Below are positions 1 to 9,026 of a stretch of 64,000 nucleotides of DNA, piece after piece. The translations under genes and the position numbers were made by a program. The stretch covers positions 1,586,905-1,650,904 of the forward strand of contig NZ_CP017298.1 of NCBI RefSeq assembly GCF_001746855.1. The letters run 5' to 3'. Below the pieces are notes generated by a model. The model made no database searches. It had not been told where the DNA came from and was given only the letters and a program-made list of their open reading frames with translations. Position 1 is the first letter of the stretch. The number at the start of each line of letters is the position of its first letter. The DNA comes from Pauljensenia hongkongensis (GTDB taxonomy: Bacteria; Actinomycetota; Actinomycetes; Actinomycetales; Actinomycetaceae).

Positions 1-860
1 CCGTCGCCGTTGACAACGCTGTGCAGGGGTGGCGCGCGGTCCTGGACCGGGCGCGTCGTACGCCGTTCGACTTCGGTGGAGAGATCGACGAGGCGGAGGC
101 CACGTTGGAGGCGGTCGGCGCCGGGCCGCTGGGCGCGGAGGCGTACTTGGCGCCCGGTGTTCAGGCGGTCTTCGACGACGTGGTGGAGATCCGCTCCGAT
201 TTCCTGGAGCCGCTCCAGGAGTTCCTCACGCGCCACATGCCCGCCGTCGAGGACGCCGTGCGCGCGGCCGACTCCTTGGCCGCCTACGGGGACGGCGTGG
301 GCGAGGACGGGCGGCGCGCCATTGAGGAACTGCGGGCCCTGGTCAGCGACGAGCACCTGTACAACCGCACGGACGAGGTGGCTCCTTTGCGGGAGCGGGT
401 GGACCGGGCGCGCCGTGTTTTCGTCGAGGAGCGGCGCTCGGAGGCGCTGCGCGCGTTCGAGGGGGTGCGCGCTGAGGTCACCGCGTCCGACGAGTTCGGG
501 CAGGCGGACCCGACTGCCCGCGAGGCGGCGCTGAGCCGGATCGACGCCGAGTGTGCCTCGATCAGGGGAATGACCGACCCGGGGGCGATCGTGATCGCCG
601 CGCAGAAGGTGGATGCGCTGTCCGCGGAGTTGTTCGCCCGGCTGATCGCGTCGCACGAGCGGGTCGACGAGGCACCCGGCCACTCCGATGAGGCGCCCGG
701 CGGGCGCGCGGCACCACCCCAGGTCGTCCAGCTCTCCGCACTCACCCGCGACCTGTGCCGCACGACGATACGCACTCCCGACGACGTGGACGCCTACGTC
801 GAGGAACTGCGCTCCGCTTTGCACAGGGCTGTTTCGAACGGCAACATCATCCGACGCTGA
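1..860 (+). CDS. brxC: BREX ATPase BrxC, C-terminal end (5' cut by window)
   Basis: An open frame runs in from the window edge (first complete codon at base 3) and stops with TGA at 858-860, giving about 285 residues. They are largely charged, helical, coiled-coil-like sequence with no nucleotide-binding motif, as expected for the far C-terminus of the ~1200-residue BrxC/PglY ATPase. The assignment rests mainly on context: pglX starts 8 bases downstream, followed by pglZ and brxL, which is the type 1 BREX order brxA-brxB-brxC-pglX-pglZ-brxL. BrxC is a P-loop ATPase needed for both methylation and phage exclusion. The Walker motifs would lie outside the window, so they cannot be checked here. 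Confidence 0.72.
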   Translation, partial: VAVDNAVQGWRAVLDRARRTPFDFGGEIDEAEATLEAVGAGPLGAEAYLAPGVQAVFDDVVEIRSDFLEPLQEFLTRHMPAVEDAVRAADSLAAYGDGVGEDGRRAIEELRALVSDEHLYNRTDEVAPLRERVDRARRVFVEERRSEALRAFEGVRAEVTASDEFGQADPTAREAALSRIDAECASIRGMTDPGAIVIAAQKVDALSAELFARLIASHERVDEAPGHSDEAPGGRAAPPQVVQLSALTRDLCRTTIRTPDDVDAYVEELRSALHRAVSNGNIIRR

Positions 861-868
861 GGAACGAG

Positions 869-3800
869 ATGGACATCAATATCAACGCGCTCGAGTCGTT
901 GGCGACGAAGTCGCGCGCGCGCCTGATCGGCCAGGCTACGGGGGCGATCCAGCGGCTGCTGGACGATCCTTTGACCGAGGCAGAGGACCGCAGGCGGATC
1001 GAGCGGGCGGTGGCCCACCACGGCGGCGTTGAGGGCGCGGCGCGGGAGGCGGCGTACTCGTGGTTCAACCGTTTGACGGCGCTGCGGTACATGGACGCCG
1101 TCGGCGTGTCGGGGACGCACATGGTGGTGACGCCCACCGGTGCCTCATCCGAGCCCGAGTGCCTGTCGCAGGCGCGGGTCGGCGCTTTCGATCCCCGCGT
1201 CGACCGCGCTCCCGCCAGTCCGGACGCGGACGGCCGCCCGGGCGTGGCGCAGCGGGTCGGGCGCCTGCTCTTCGAGAACCGGGACGTGGAGGCGTACGTG
1301 GTGCTGCTGAGCGCCTACTTCGACCTGTGGCACCCGCTGATACCGGATATGTTCCCCGCCGGGGACCATTGGACGAACCTGGTGCCGCCCAGCGACCTGC
1401 TGTCGGCATCGAGTGTGCGGGCGGACATCGTGGAGGGCATCGCCGTGGGCGAGTCGGGCGGCCCCGGCGTGGAGGTGATCGGCTGGCTCTACCAGTTCTA
1501 CATCGCGGAGCGCAAGCAGCAGATCAACGACGCGAAGGTGAAGATCACCAGCAAGGAGCTGGCCCCGGTCACCCAGTTGTTCACGCCGCACTGGATCGTG
1601 CGGTACTTGGTGGAGAACACGGTGGGGGCGCAGTGGCTGCGCGCCCACCCGGGCTCGCCCCTGCGCGACCGCTTCGACTACCTGGTGGCCCCAGTGCCGG
1701 GCCAGGAGGACCAGGGAATGGGGATCGGGGACCCGAAGGACTTCCGCGTCATCGATCCAGCGTGCGGATCCGGGCACATGCTCACCTACGCTTTCGACGT
1801 CCTGTGGCAGATGTACGTGGAGGCGGGGTACCCGAAGCGGCGGATCGCAGCGGCCATTCTGGACAACAACCTGTTCGGCGCGGAGATCGACGCCCGGGCT
1901 GTCCAGTTGGCGTCCTTCGCCCTCATGATGAAGGCCGTGGAGCACGATCCGGGTTTCCTGGAGCGCAAACTGCGCGAGCAGGACCGCAAGGCCGCGGGAC
2001 CGGGTGCTGGGCGGCCGCGCATCACCCACGTCCACTCGGTCGTCTTGGAGGACCTCTCCCCCACCGAGATCGCACAGGCAGTGCGCGGTGCCTTCGGGAG
2101 CGAGGATAGCGAGCGCGCGTCGGTGGGGCTGGAGGTCAACCGCGTCATCGAGGACCTGCGCAATGCCGACACCTTCGGCTCCCTCATCCGTGTGCCCGCT
2201 GGGACCGCCGAGATCTTCGAGGCCATCGCCCGCAGTATCGAGGAGGGTCGGCGCGACGTGCAACTCGGTTCCGCCGATACGCAGCAGTGGCGCGAGGCAG
2301 CGGGGATCTGCCGGGTCCTGGAGGACTCCCGCTACACGACGATGGTGGCGAACCCGCCGTACCTTGTCTCAAAGAAATTCGGCGACGGACTAAAGGAGTA
2401 TGCCCGGCAGTCCTACCCCGATTCACGGCAAGACCTTGCGACGATGTTCATGCAACATGCCCTCACCTTCACAAGAAAACGTGCCTCGATCGGCACCCTC
2501 ACACTCAATTCCTGGATGCTGACCAGCTCATTCGAACGATTCCGCATTCGTTTGCTCAAGAACGCTTCCATTCAGAGTATCGCAATGCTTGGGCGCGGCC
2601 TTGCTGGAATCCAATTAGACTTCTGCGCGACAGTGTTCTGGAATGCCTGCCCACGTTCAGATCGTACTATCAGGTTTATTACTGCTAGCGAACCAGCCAC
2701 ATCACCAAGCAATCCAATTCGCATTCAGCGCCTACAGGAAGCGGCACAGAATCCAAAGTCGTCTGACAATATTGAAGTCACATATTCTCGCATCACCAGA
2801 ATGCCTCGATCCGCTTTTCTGCATTCGATCTCAGATCAGATTCTCGAGGGATTTAAAACTCCACTGGCGGAGGTTGCGCGGCCCAGGCAGGGACTCGCTA
2901 CCGCCGATAACGAGCGTTTCCTCCGCCTGTGGTTCGAGGTCAGCTCGTCCCGCTCGTACCTGACGGCGACCAGCAGGGAGGACGCCGACGCCTCCGGCGC
3001 GCGGTGGTTCCCCCACAACAAGGGAGGATCCTTCCGTAAGTGGTGGGGCAACCAGGATTACCTCGTCAATTGGGAAGATGACGGACGAGAAATTCAAGAA
3101 TATCGCGATCCATATACCGGAAAACAACGCTCACGTCCCCAAAACATAGACTTCTACTTCAAACCATGCGTCTCGTGGTCTAACGTTTCAAGTGGCACCC
3201 CATCCTTCCGTCTCTACAACGAGAATTTTATATTCAGTCATGTGGGACAGGCATTATTTTCTGATACAGAACACCACCCGGCCATAATGTCCTTTGCGAA
3301 CTCCACCGTTGTGACCAAAATTCTAGAAGCTATTGCTCCCGGCACCCACTTCGAAGTCGGACAGATCAAGACTCTCCCGTGGATCGAACCTGAGAGTTTC
3401 GACCCGACACCCATTGAACGCTTGATTGAGATCTTCCGGGACGACTGGGACGCCCGCGAGACCTCGTGGGACTTCCAGCGCCCGCCCTATCTGGTGGGCG
3501 ATTCATCCCTGCTGGAGGAGCTTTTCGCCGCCTGGTACGAGCGCAGCGTAAGCACCGCCCGGGAGGCCCAGCGCCTGGAGAGCGAGAACAACCGCTTCTG
3601 GGCCGGTGTGTACGGCCTGGAGGACGAGGTCGAGATCGACGTGCCCCTGTCCCGCGTGTCACTGACCTACAATCCACGATTCCCGCCCGCCCCCTCGAAA
3701 GGCGCGGAGCGCAGCGAGGAGGAGTACCGGTGGCTGCACTACCAGCGCAGCGCGACGGAACTGGTCTCCTGGTTGATCGGCGTCATCATGGGCCGCTACA

Positions 3801-4606
3801 GCCTCGACGCTCCCGGCTTAATCCTGGCGGACCAGGGGTCGACGCTCGACGATTTCCAGGCGCGGGTGCCCACCGCCTCGTTCATGCCCGACGCCGATGG
3901 GATCGTCCCGATCACCGACTCGCTCTTCCACGACAATGCGGACTTGCGCCTCACCGATGCGCTGAGCGCGCTACTGGGTGCGGACAGCCTCGGGCAGAAC
4001 CTCGACTTCCTGGCGCGCTGCCTGGCCGTGAAGAAACCAACATCGAATGGCGCGGACTTCCAACCCCCCAGACCGGTGGTGGACTCCCGGGCAGCACTGC
4101 TCAAGTACATGAAGAGCGGTTTCCTCAAGGACCACGAGCAGGCCTACTCCAACCGCCCGGTCTATTGGATGTTCTCGTCGCCTAAAGGCAGTTTCAAGGC
4201 CCTCATGTACCTGCACCGCTACACTCCCGACACCGTGGGGCACGTGCTCACCGAGTACGCCTCCGAAGTCGTCGCGAAGCTGGCCGACCAGATCGAAGTC
4301 ATCAACCGGCGCCTGCCGGACATGGGCGGCAGCGACCGGACCCGCGCACAGGGGAAACGGGAGAAGCTGAGGGCCCAGTTGCACGACGTGCAGGGGTACA
4401 TCGACTCCACCCTTTACCCGCTCTCGCAGCGCCGCATCGTCCTGGACCTGGACGACGGCGTGCGCGTGAACCGCCTCAAACTGGCCTATGGGATGCGCGA
4501 GGACCTGGACGAGCTGGCCTCCCCAGCACTCCAGATGCCTGACGATTTGAAATGGATGACCGACCAGAAGCGCAAGGGCAACATCTGGTGGTCCACGCAG
4601 AATTAG
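869..4606 (+). CDS. pglX: BREX type 1 adenine-specific DNA methyltransferase PglX
   Basis: The protein is 1245 residues, the usual size for type 1 PglX. It carries the SAM-binding motif DPACGSGHMLTYAF near residue 300 and the catalytic N6-adenine motif NPPY near residue 497. PglX methylates a non-palindromic host site so that BREX can tell self from phage DNA; it is also required for exclusion. I chose ATG 869 because the frame upstream overlaps brxC and the typical start of the family (a short helix, then 'ARLIGQATGAIQRLL') follows. The spacing from brxC is 8 bases, so the two are probably cotranscribed. Base composition is mosaic: about 2360-2870 and 3060-3370 are clearly more AT-rich than the ends. 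This is where target-recognition sequence should lie, suggesting exchange of specificity domains. Confidence 0.93.
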   Translation: MDININALESLATKSRARLIGQATGAIQRLLDDPLTEAEDRRRIERAVAHHGGVEGAAREAAYSWFNRLTALRYMDAVGVSGTHMVVTPTGASSEPECLSQARVGAFDPRVDRAPASPDADGRPGVAQRVGRLLFENRDVEAYVVLLSAYFDLWHPLIPDMFPAGDHWTNLVPPSDLLSASSVRADIVEGIAVGESGGPGVEVIGWLYQFYIAERKQQINDAKVKITSKELAPVTQLFTPHWIVRYLVENTVGAQWLRAHPGSPLRDRFDYLVAPVPGQEDQGMGIGDPKDFRVIDPACGSGHMLTYAFDVLWQMYVEAGYPKRRIAAAILDNNLFGAEIDARAVQLASFALMMKAVEHDPGFLERKLREQDRKAAGPGAGRPRITHVHSVVLEDLSPTEIAQAVRGAFGSEDSERASVGLEVNRVIEDLRNADTFGSLIRVPAGTAEIFEAIARSIEEGRRDVQLGSADTQQWREAAGICRVLEDSRYTTMVANPPYLVSKKFGDGLKEYARQSYPDSRQDLATMFMQHALTFTRKRASIGTLTLNSWMLTSSFERFRIRLLKNASIQSIAMLGRGLAGIQLDFCATVFWNACPRSDRTIRFITASEPATSPSNPIRIQRLQEAAQNPKSSDNIEVTYSRITRMPRSAFLHSISDQILEGFKTPLAEVARPRQGLATADNERFLRLWFEVSSSRSYLTATSREDADASGARWFPHNKGGSFRKWWGNQDYLVNWEDDGREIQEYRDPYTGKQRSRPQNIDFYFKPCVSWSNVSSGTPSFRLYNENFIFSHVGQALFSDTEHHPAIMSFANSTVVTKILEAIAPGTHFEVGQIKTLPWIEPESFDPTPIERLIEIFRDDWDARETSWDFQRPPYLVGDSSLLEELFAAWYERSVSTAREAQRLESENNRFWAGVYGLEDEVEIDVPLSRVSLTYNPRFPPAPSKGAERSEEEYRWLHYQRSATELVSWLIGVIMGRYSLDAPGLILADQGSTLDDFQARVPTASFMPDADGIVPITDSLFHDNADLRLTDALSALLGADSLGQNLDFLARCLAVKKPTSNGADFQPPRPVVDSRAALLKYMKSGFLKDHEQAYSNRPVYWMFSSPKGSFKALMYLHRYTPDTVGHVLTEYASEVVAKLADQIEVINRRLPDMGGSDRTRAQGKREKLRAQLHDVQGYIDSTLYPLSQRRIVLDLDDGVRVNRLKLAYGMREDLDELASPALQMPDDLKWMTDQKRKGNIWWSTQN

Positions 4607-4691
4607 CCTGATCATGGGAGACTAGAGGAAACGCGCTTGCGGGTACCGGGCCGCACACGCTTGGACGAAGACGAGGGAAAGGACGATGCCC

Positions 4692-5846
4692 ATGAAACTC
4701 ACGCACGTGGAGCTGCAGAACTGGCGCAACTTCGCCCACATCGAGTTCGACTTGAACACACGCCTCTTCGTCGTCGGCCCCAACGCCTCCGGCAAGTCCA
4801 ACCTGCTCGACGCCCTGCGCTTCATCTCCGACGTGGCCAACGCCGGACTGTACGAGGCATCAATAAAGAAGCGAGATAGCTTCCGATCGATCGTTCACGC
4901 TAATGCCGAAGAATGCACCCTCGCATTCAAGTTCGATAGCAGCGCTCTGCAAGGCTATGAGCTTTCACTGGAACAAGTTCACGAACCTGTAATTTACGAC
5001 GGCGAGGAAGTCGGAGAAGAATTAGCCGACATGCCCTACGTCAAAGCAGAAAACATCTTTACCGCTGATGGAAACGTTCATCCTTCCCCATACGTGTCCC
5101 ACATATTGGGTCACGAGGTGGTGTTCGCACATGAAACTACCCTACAAAGCGCAACTCTGAGCAACAGCTTCAAGGGCATCCGCGACTACTTCGTCGGCAT
5201 CCACTACATCCACCCGAATCCGAAGAAAATGCTCGAGCGCGGGCGCTACGACGAGCACGCCACCGGTTTCACCCAGCGCGTCGCCTCGCGCCCCGACGTT
5301 GTTCTGCAACCCGCAATCGCGCGCATCCGGCCGATCCTGGCTTCGATAGTTCCCGAAATACCCCGTTTGAGCTATGTGCGCATCGGCGCGAACGACGACA
5401 TCATCTTCTACAGCGACGACCCCCAGAAACCGGGCGCCTTCACCCACATGCGATTCTCCGAAGGAACTCTGCGTATCCTCGGAATCCTCTTCGAACTGGC
5501 AACGCTTCCAAAAGACACGTCGCTGGTCCTCATCGAGGAGCCCGAGCTGTTCATGCAGCCCTCCGTCGTCCGTTCGCTTCCAGACTTCTTCGCTGCGGTC
5601 GCAGCGGACAGGAACGTGCAGATGATCATCACCACCCACTCCCCCGACCTTATCGACAACGAACTCATCCGTCCCGACCAGGTTCTCATGCTTGAGCCCA
5701 CCGACACGGGAACCAAAGGGACGCTTCTCTCAGAGTCGCAAGACCCCCGGGTACGCAGCTTCGTCGAAACGGCTTTTCCCCTATCCGAGGCTGTGGACTC
5801 CGTGAACCGGCGACGAATCCCACTTGGAATATGGGACCACCGATGA
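4692..5846 (+). CDS. ABC/OLD-type ATPase, PARIS AriA-like, inside BREX operon
   Basis: The 384-residue protein begins with an N-terminal strand-helix typical of RecF/OLD-like ATPases. Walker A is GPNASGKS at about residues 29-36. Near the C-terminus there is a signature-like RFSEGTLRIL, Walker B SLVLIEEPE, and a switch histidine in ITTHSPDLID. This is the AAA_21/OLD ATPase layout found in AriA of PARIS and in split Toprim defence systems. ATG 4692 is preferred over ATG 4686 because the purine run at 4675-4683 is then at normal ribosome-binding distance. An 85-base gap separates it from pglX, unlike the tight joins elsewhere in the operon, so it may have its own promoter. It overlaps the next gene by ATGA. 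The segment 4860-5160 is AT-richer than the flanks. The ATPase class is certain; the AriA role is inferred. Confidence 0.8.
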   Translation: MKLTHVELQNWRNFAHIEFDLNTRLFVVGPNASGKSNLLDALRFISDVANAGLYEASIKKRDSFRSIVHANAEECTLAFKFDSSALQGYELSLEQVHEPVIYDGEEVGEELADMPYVKAENIFTADGNVHPSPYVSHILGHEVVFAHETTLQSATLSNSFKGIRDYFVGIHYIHPNPKKMLERGRYDEHATGFTQRVASRPDVVLQPAIARIRPILASIVPEIPRLSYVRIGANDDIIFYSDDPQKPGAFTHMRFSEGTLRILGILFELATLPKDTSLVLIEEPELFMQPSVVRSLPDFFAAVAADRNVQMIITTHSPDLIDNELIRPDQVLMLEPTDTGTKGTLLSESQDPRVRSFVETAFPLSEAVDSVNRRRIPLGIWDHR

Positions 5847-6487
5847 CTGTCAGCAAGCACCCGCAGGTTTTCGTCGAGGGCAACACTGACGAACCCATTG
5901 TGAGAGCCCTGATGACGGCAACGGGATGGGTCTCCGAGGAGTACAGGATCTTCTGCGCGAAGGGGAGCGGAAACATAATCCGCTCAATCACCAAGCACGC
6001 AGAAGCGGCCAGGCAGATCCCTCGCATCCTGTTCCTCGACAGCGATAACAAATGCCCAGTCGATATGCGGAAAGACCTGGAAAAGGAACTCACGCATATC
6101 CCTGCCGATTTCGTCCTCCGTATCGTCTGCACGTGCATCGAATCCTGGGTACTCGCGGACTGCGAAGGATTGGCCAGCTTTTGCGGCGTGGGCATTGCAG
6201 CGATCCCCGCATCGCAGAAGCTCGCACCGATACACAACCACAAGAACGAGCTTCTCAAGGTTCTTAGAAAATCAAAGTCTCCAAAAGGCCGGGAGATGAC
6301 CCAGGGCAGCGGGAACGACTTGCAGTTCTCTGACGATTACACACGTCACCTCGCCGACCTCATGACCGACTACTGGGACGCCGAGCGCGCCGCTCAGAAC
6401 AACGACAGCCTCCGGCGGGCCATCGCACGGCTCAAGGACCTGCGCGCCCGCCTCTGCACCGATGCCGTGCCGGAGGTGCGACAATAA
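5843..6487 (+). CDS. DUF4276/Toprim-like protein, candidate AriB-type effector
   Basis: The protein is 214 residues. An acidic N-terminal motif FVEGNTDEPIV and a DxD in ILFLDSDNK match the Glu and Asp-x-Asp metal sites of Toprim folds. The later RIVCTCIESWVLAD resembles the DUF4276 signature (R-acidic-E-W-x-L-A-D). Toprim partners of OLD/AriA ATPases are usually nucleases; in PARIS the AriB Toprim protein is released as a tRNA-cleaving toxin when AriA senses an anti-restriction protein. The start is ATG 5843, inside an ATGA overlap with the ATPase stop, which indicates translational coupling; an in-frame ATG at 5831 is less likely. pglZ begins only 4 bases after the stop. Known AriB proteins are DUF4435 and longer, so equivalence is by architecture, not clear homology. 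Confidence 0.7.
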   Translation: MTVSKHPQVFVEGNTDEPIVRALMTATGWVSEEYRIFCAKGSGNIIRSITKHAEAARQIPRILFLDSDNKCPVDMRKDLEKELTHIPADFVLRIVCTCIESWVLADCEGLASFCGVGIAAIPASQKLAPIHNHKNELLKVLRKSKSPKGREMTQGSGNDLQFSDDYTRHLADLMTDYWDAERAAQNNDSLRRAIARLKDLRARLCTDAVPEVRQ

Positions 6488-6491
6488 GGCC

Positions 6492-9026
6492 ATGAGTGGA
6501 ATCGACGCCTCCGCATTGGCCGACGGCCTGCGCGAGCTGCTGACGCGCGCGCGCTTGGTCACCTGGCTTGACCAGGGCCGCGAGTACACCGACCAGGTCG
6601 ACGAGGTCGCCGCCCTGGTGCCGGACGCACAGCTCATCACCGTCGACCACAACGAGTTCGCCACCAAACTCCGCGTCCTCCGCGACCAACCGAAAGACGC
6701 GTTCATCCTCTACCGTCCCGGCGACCTTCCGCCCCTGGACACGGACCTGTTGGCCGACATCCGCTGCGGGTACCCCGCGTTTTCCGCCGACGCCTCGTCG
6801 ATGCTGGCCCGCGAACTGGACCTGGACGACGACCTGACGCCCATTCTTCGCGAATACGACGGTTTCTTCACCCGTGAGCGCATCCGCCGCATCAAAGACC
6901 GCAAAATCCAGATCAACGACAAGAACAAGCTGCTGGCCGTCATGAGTGCCGTCCTGCTGGGCATCCACGACCACTCCTTCTCCTCGATCTTCGTCGAACT
7001 GGCCAACTCCGACGCGTGCGAACAGGCTAAGATCGGCAAACTCAAATGGGGGCTCGCCGACTTCTTCTGGGAAGGGGCGCGCTCCATCTGGAAGTACCAG
7101 GGGGACCCAGAGCTCAACAACCTCATGACATGGCTCTTCATCGAGCAGCGCCGGGGCTGGGACCCCGCCCTCGCCTCGGCCCAACGCGACTTCGCCACCT
7201 GGATGGGCGGCGTCAAGAACCAGGACGCCGTCAAAGTCTGGGCGACGCGCATCAGCGAGGACCTTGGCCTGGCCGAAGAACTCCCCAGCCTCGACACCGC
7301 CGACCTGGAGCGGGACCTGGTCACCCCGGGCGTCGACGACCAGCTGATCCGCCGCGCGGTCACCTCCCTGATCGACGGGCGCTCCAATGCGGCCGACGTG
7401 CGCACGCAGAGGAGCAGGCGCGCCTCCTCGCTCTGGAAGGAGGAATCCGCCAGCGCCTGGGAGGCCGCCGAGGCCGGCGGCCGGTTCCTCCACCTGGTCC
7501 ACACCCACCGGGACGCCGCGTTCCGCACCGCGGGTGAGGGATTCGCCCTCTACACCGACGCTGCGAACGGCCTGTGGCAGGTGGACCAGGCGTACCGCCA
7601 CTATGTCCGCGCCTCGCGCGCCGCCGGGGACCCCGACGTGTTCGGAGAGCTCGACGCGGCCGTCGAGACCATCTACCTCCACGACTTCCTGCGGCCCCTG
7701 TCCGCCTGGTGGGACGCGGCGGTCCGCGCGCTCCCCACATGGCGCATTCCCGCCCACGCCTCGTCGAACCCGGGCCGACAATCCGACTTCTACGACCTCA
7801 TGGTCCGCAACGCGAAGAAAACCGCAGTCATCGTCTCCGACGCGCTCAGGTACGAGGCGGGGGCCGAACTGGCCGAAAGACTCATCGCCCGCGGGGGCGC
7901 CACCGTCGAGATCACCCCGTGGTACACGCTGCTGCCGTCCGTGACCGCGCTGGGCATGGCCGCACTGCTGCCCAACCGCAGTCTCAGCACCGGTGTGCGG
8001 GCCGACGCGTTGGAGGTACGGGCCGACGGCGAGCCCACGGGTGGCCTGGCCGCGCGCGACGCGGTGCTGCGGGCAGCCAGCGGCGACCGGATCACCGCGC
8101 ACTCGTACCAGACGATCGCGGGAATGCTCAGGGACGACTTGCGCGCCCTGGGCAAGGGCATGGCAGCGATCTACGTCTACCACGACCACATCGACGCCGT
8201 CGGCGACCACGCGGCCTCCGAGAGCGGAACGCCCGAGGCGGTTGAGAGGGCACTCACGGATCTCGCTGCGCTGGTCACGCGCCTGCGCTCCGCGGACTTC
8301 CACCGGATCCTCATCACCGCCGACCATGGCTTCCTCTACCAGGCCCGGCCCCTGCCCGACGACACGACCGCCAAGCAGGGGACCGCGCCCCGCGCCGAGA
8401 AGATCCTCCTCAAGAAACGCCGCTACCAGTTGGGCGACGCCATGGAGAGCAGCGACGACTTCGCCGTGTTCCCCGCCGCCGATGTCGGGCTCGCCTCCGG
8501 GCCGGATGTCGCACTGCCCTTCGGGATGCGCAGGAGCCGCATTCAGGGCCGGGGCGACCAGTTCGTCCACGGCGGCGCCAGCCTGCAGGAGATCAGTGTT
8601 CCCGTCATCGAGGTCAACACAACCGCCGGGCTCAAAGCCCACGATGTCGAGGTCGAGCTCTCCTACTCCACATCGCGGATCAGCATGACCCGCATCACCC
8701 CGAAAGTCATCCAGAAGGACCCCATCGCCGAGCGCATCCGCCCCATTGAGATCACGGTCGGCATCATCGACGCCGACACCGGAAAGCCCCTGTCGAACGT
8801 GGAGCGCCTCACCCTGGACTCGGTCGAGGCCACGCGCCTTGACCGCGCCAGAACCGTTGAACTCATCCTGTTGGACGGGATCCTGCAGGAGTACGCGGGA
8901 AAGACGGTACTGCTGGCCGCACACAAGGTCGTCAACGGAATGCGCGCATCGGACGCCCCCGTCGCGTCACTGGAGTTGGAAGTCCGGGACACCGGTTTCG
9001 GCGGACTAGGAGGATTCACCCTATGA
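6492..9026 (+). CDS. pglZ: BREX phosphatase-fold protein PglZ
   Basis: The protein is 844 residues, normal for type 1 PglZ. The alkaline-phosphatase-like core shows the metal-binding motif VIVSDALRYEAG at about residue 447 and RILITADHGFLYQ at about residue 605. These are the two best-conserved PglZ blocks. PglZ is essential for BREX methylation and exclusion; type 1 members have metal-dependent phosphodiesterase/nuclease activity. ATG 6492 is chosen because it lies 4 bases after the preceding stop and starts the typical short helical N-terminus. The stop overlaps the brxL start as ATGA (9023-9026), so the two are coupled. It has the high GC of the operon ends, in contrast to the AT-rich patches in pglX and the ATPase gene. 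Confidence 0.93.
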   Translation: MSGIDASALADGLRELLTRARLVTWLDQGREYTDQVDEVAALVPDAQLITVDHNEFATKLRVLRDQPKDAFILYRPGDLPPLDTDLLADIRCGYPAFSADASSMLARELDLDDDLTPILREYDGFFTRERIRRIKDRKIQINDKNKLLAVMSAVLLGIHDHSFSSIFVELANSDACEQAKIGKLKWGLADFFWEGARSIWKYQGDPELNNLMTWLFIEQRRGWDPALASAQRDFATWMGGVKNQDAVKVWATRISEDLGLAEELPSLDTADLERDLVTPGVDDQLIRRAVTSLIDGRSNAADVRTQRSRRASSLWKEESASAWEAAEAGGRFLHLVHTHRDAAFRTAGEGFALYTDAANGLWQVDQAYRHYVRASRAAGDPDVFGELDAAVETIYLHDFLRPLSAWWDAAVRALPTWRIPAHASSNPGRQSDFYDLMVRNAKKTAVIVSDALRYEAGAELAERLIARGGATVEITPWYTLLPSVTALGMAALLPNRSLSTGVRADALEVRADGEPTGGLAARDAVLRAASGDRITAHSYQTIAGMLRDDLRALGKGMAAIYVYHDHIDAVGDHAASESGTPEAVERALTDLAALVTRLRSADFHRILITADHGFLYQARPLPDDTTAKQGTAPRAEKILLKKRRYQLGDAMESSDDFAVFPAADVGLASGPDVALPFGMRRSRIQGRGDQFVHGGASLQEISVPVIEVNTTAGLKAHDVEVELSYSTSRISMTRITPKVIQKDPIAERIRPIEITVGIIDADTGKPLSNVERLTLDSVEATRLDRARTVELILLDGILQEYAGKTVLLAAHKVVNGMRASDAPVASLELEVRDTGFGGLGGFTL

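Noticed and set aside
6432..8924. Long antisense open frame over pglZ (about 830 codons)
   Set aside because: It mirrors the GC-rich third-position pattern of pglZ, has no ribosome site or family-like motifs, and PglZ motifs are clear on the other strand.
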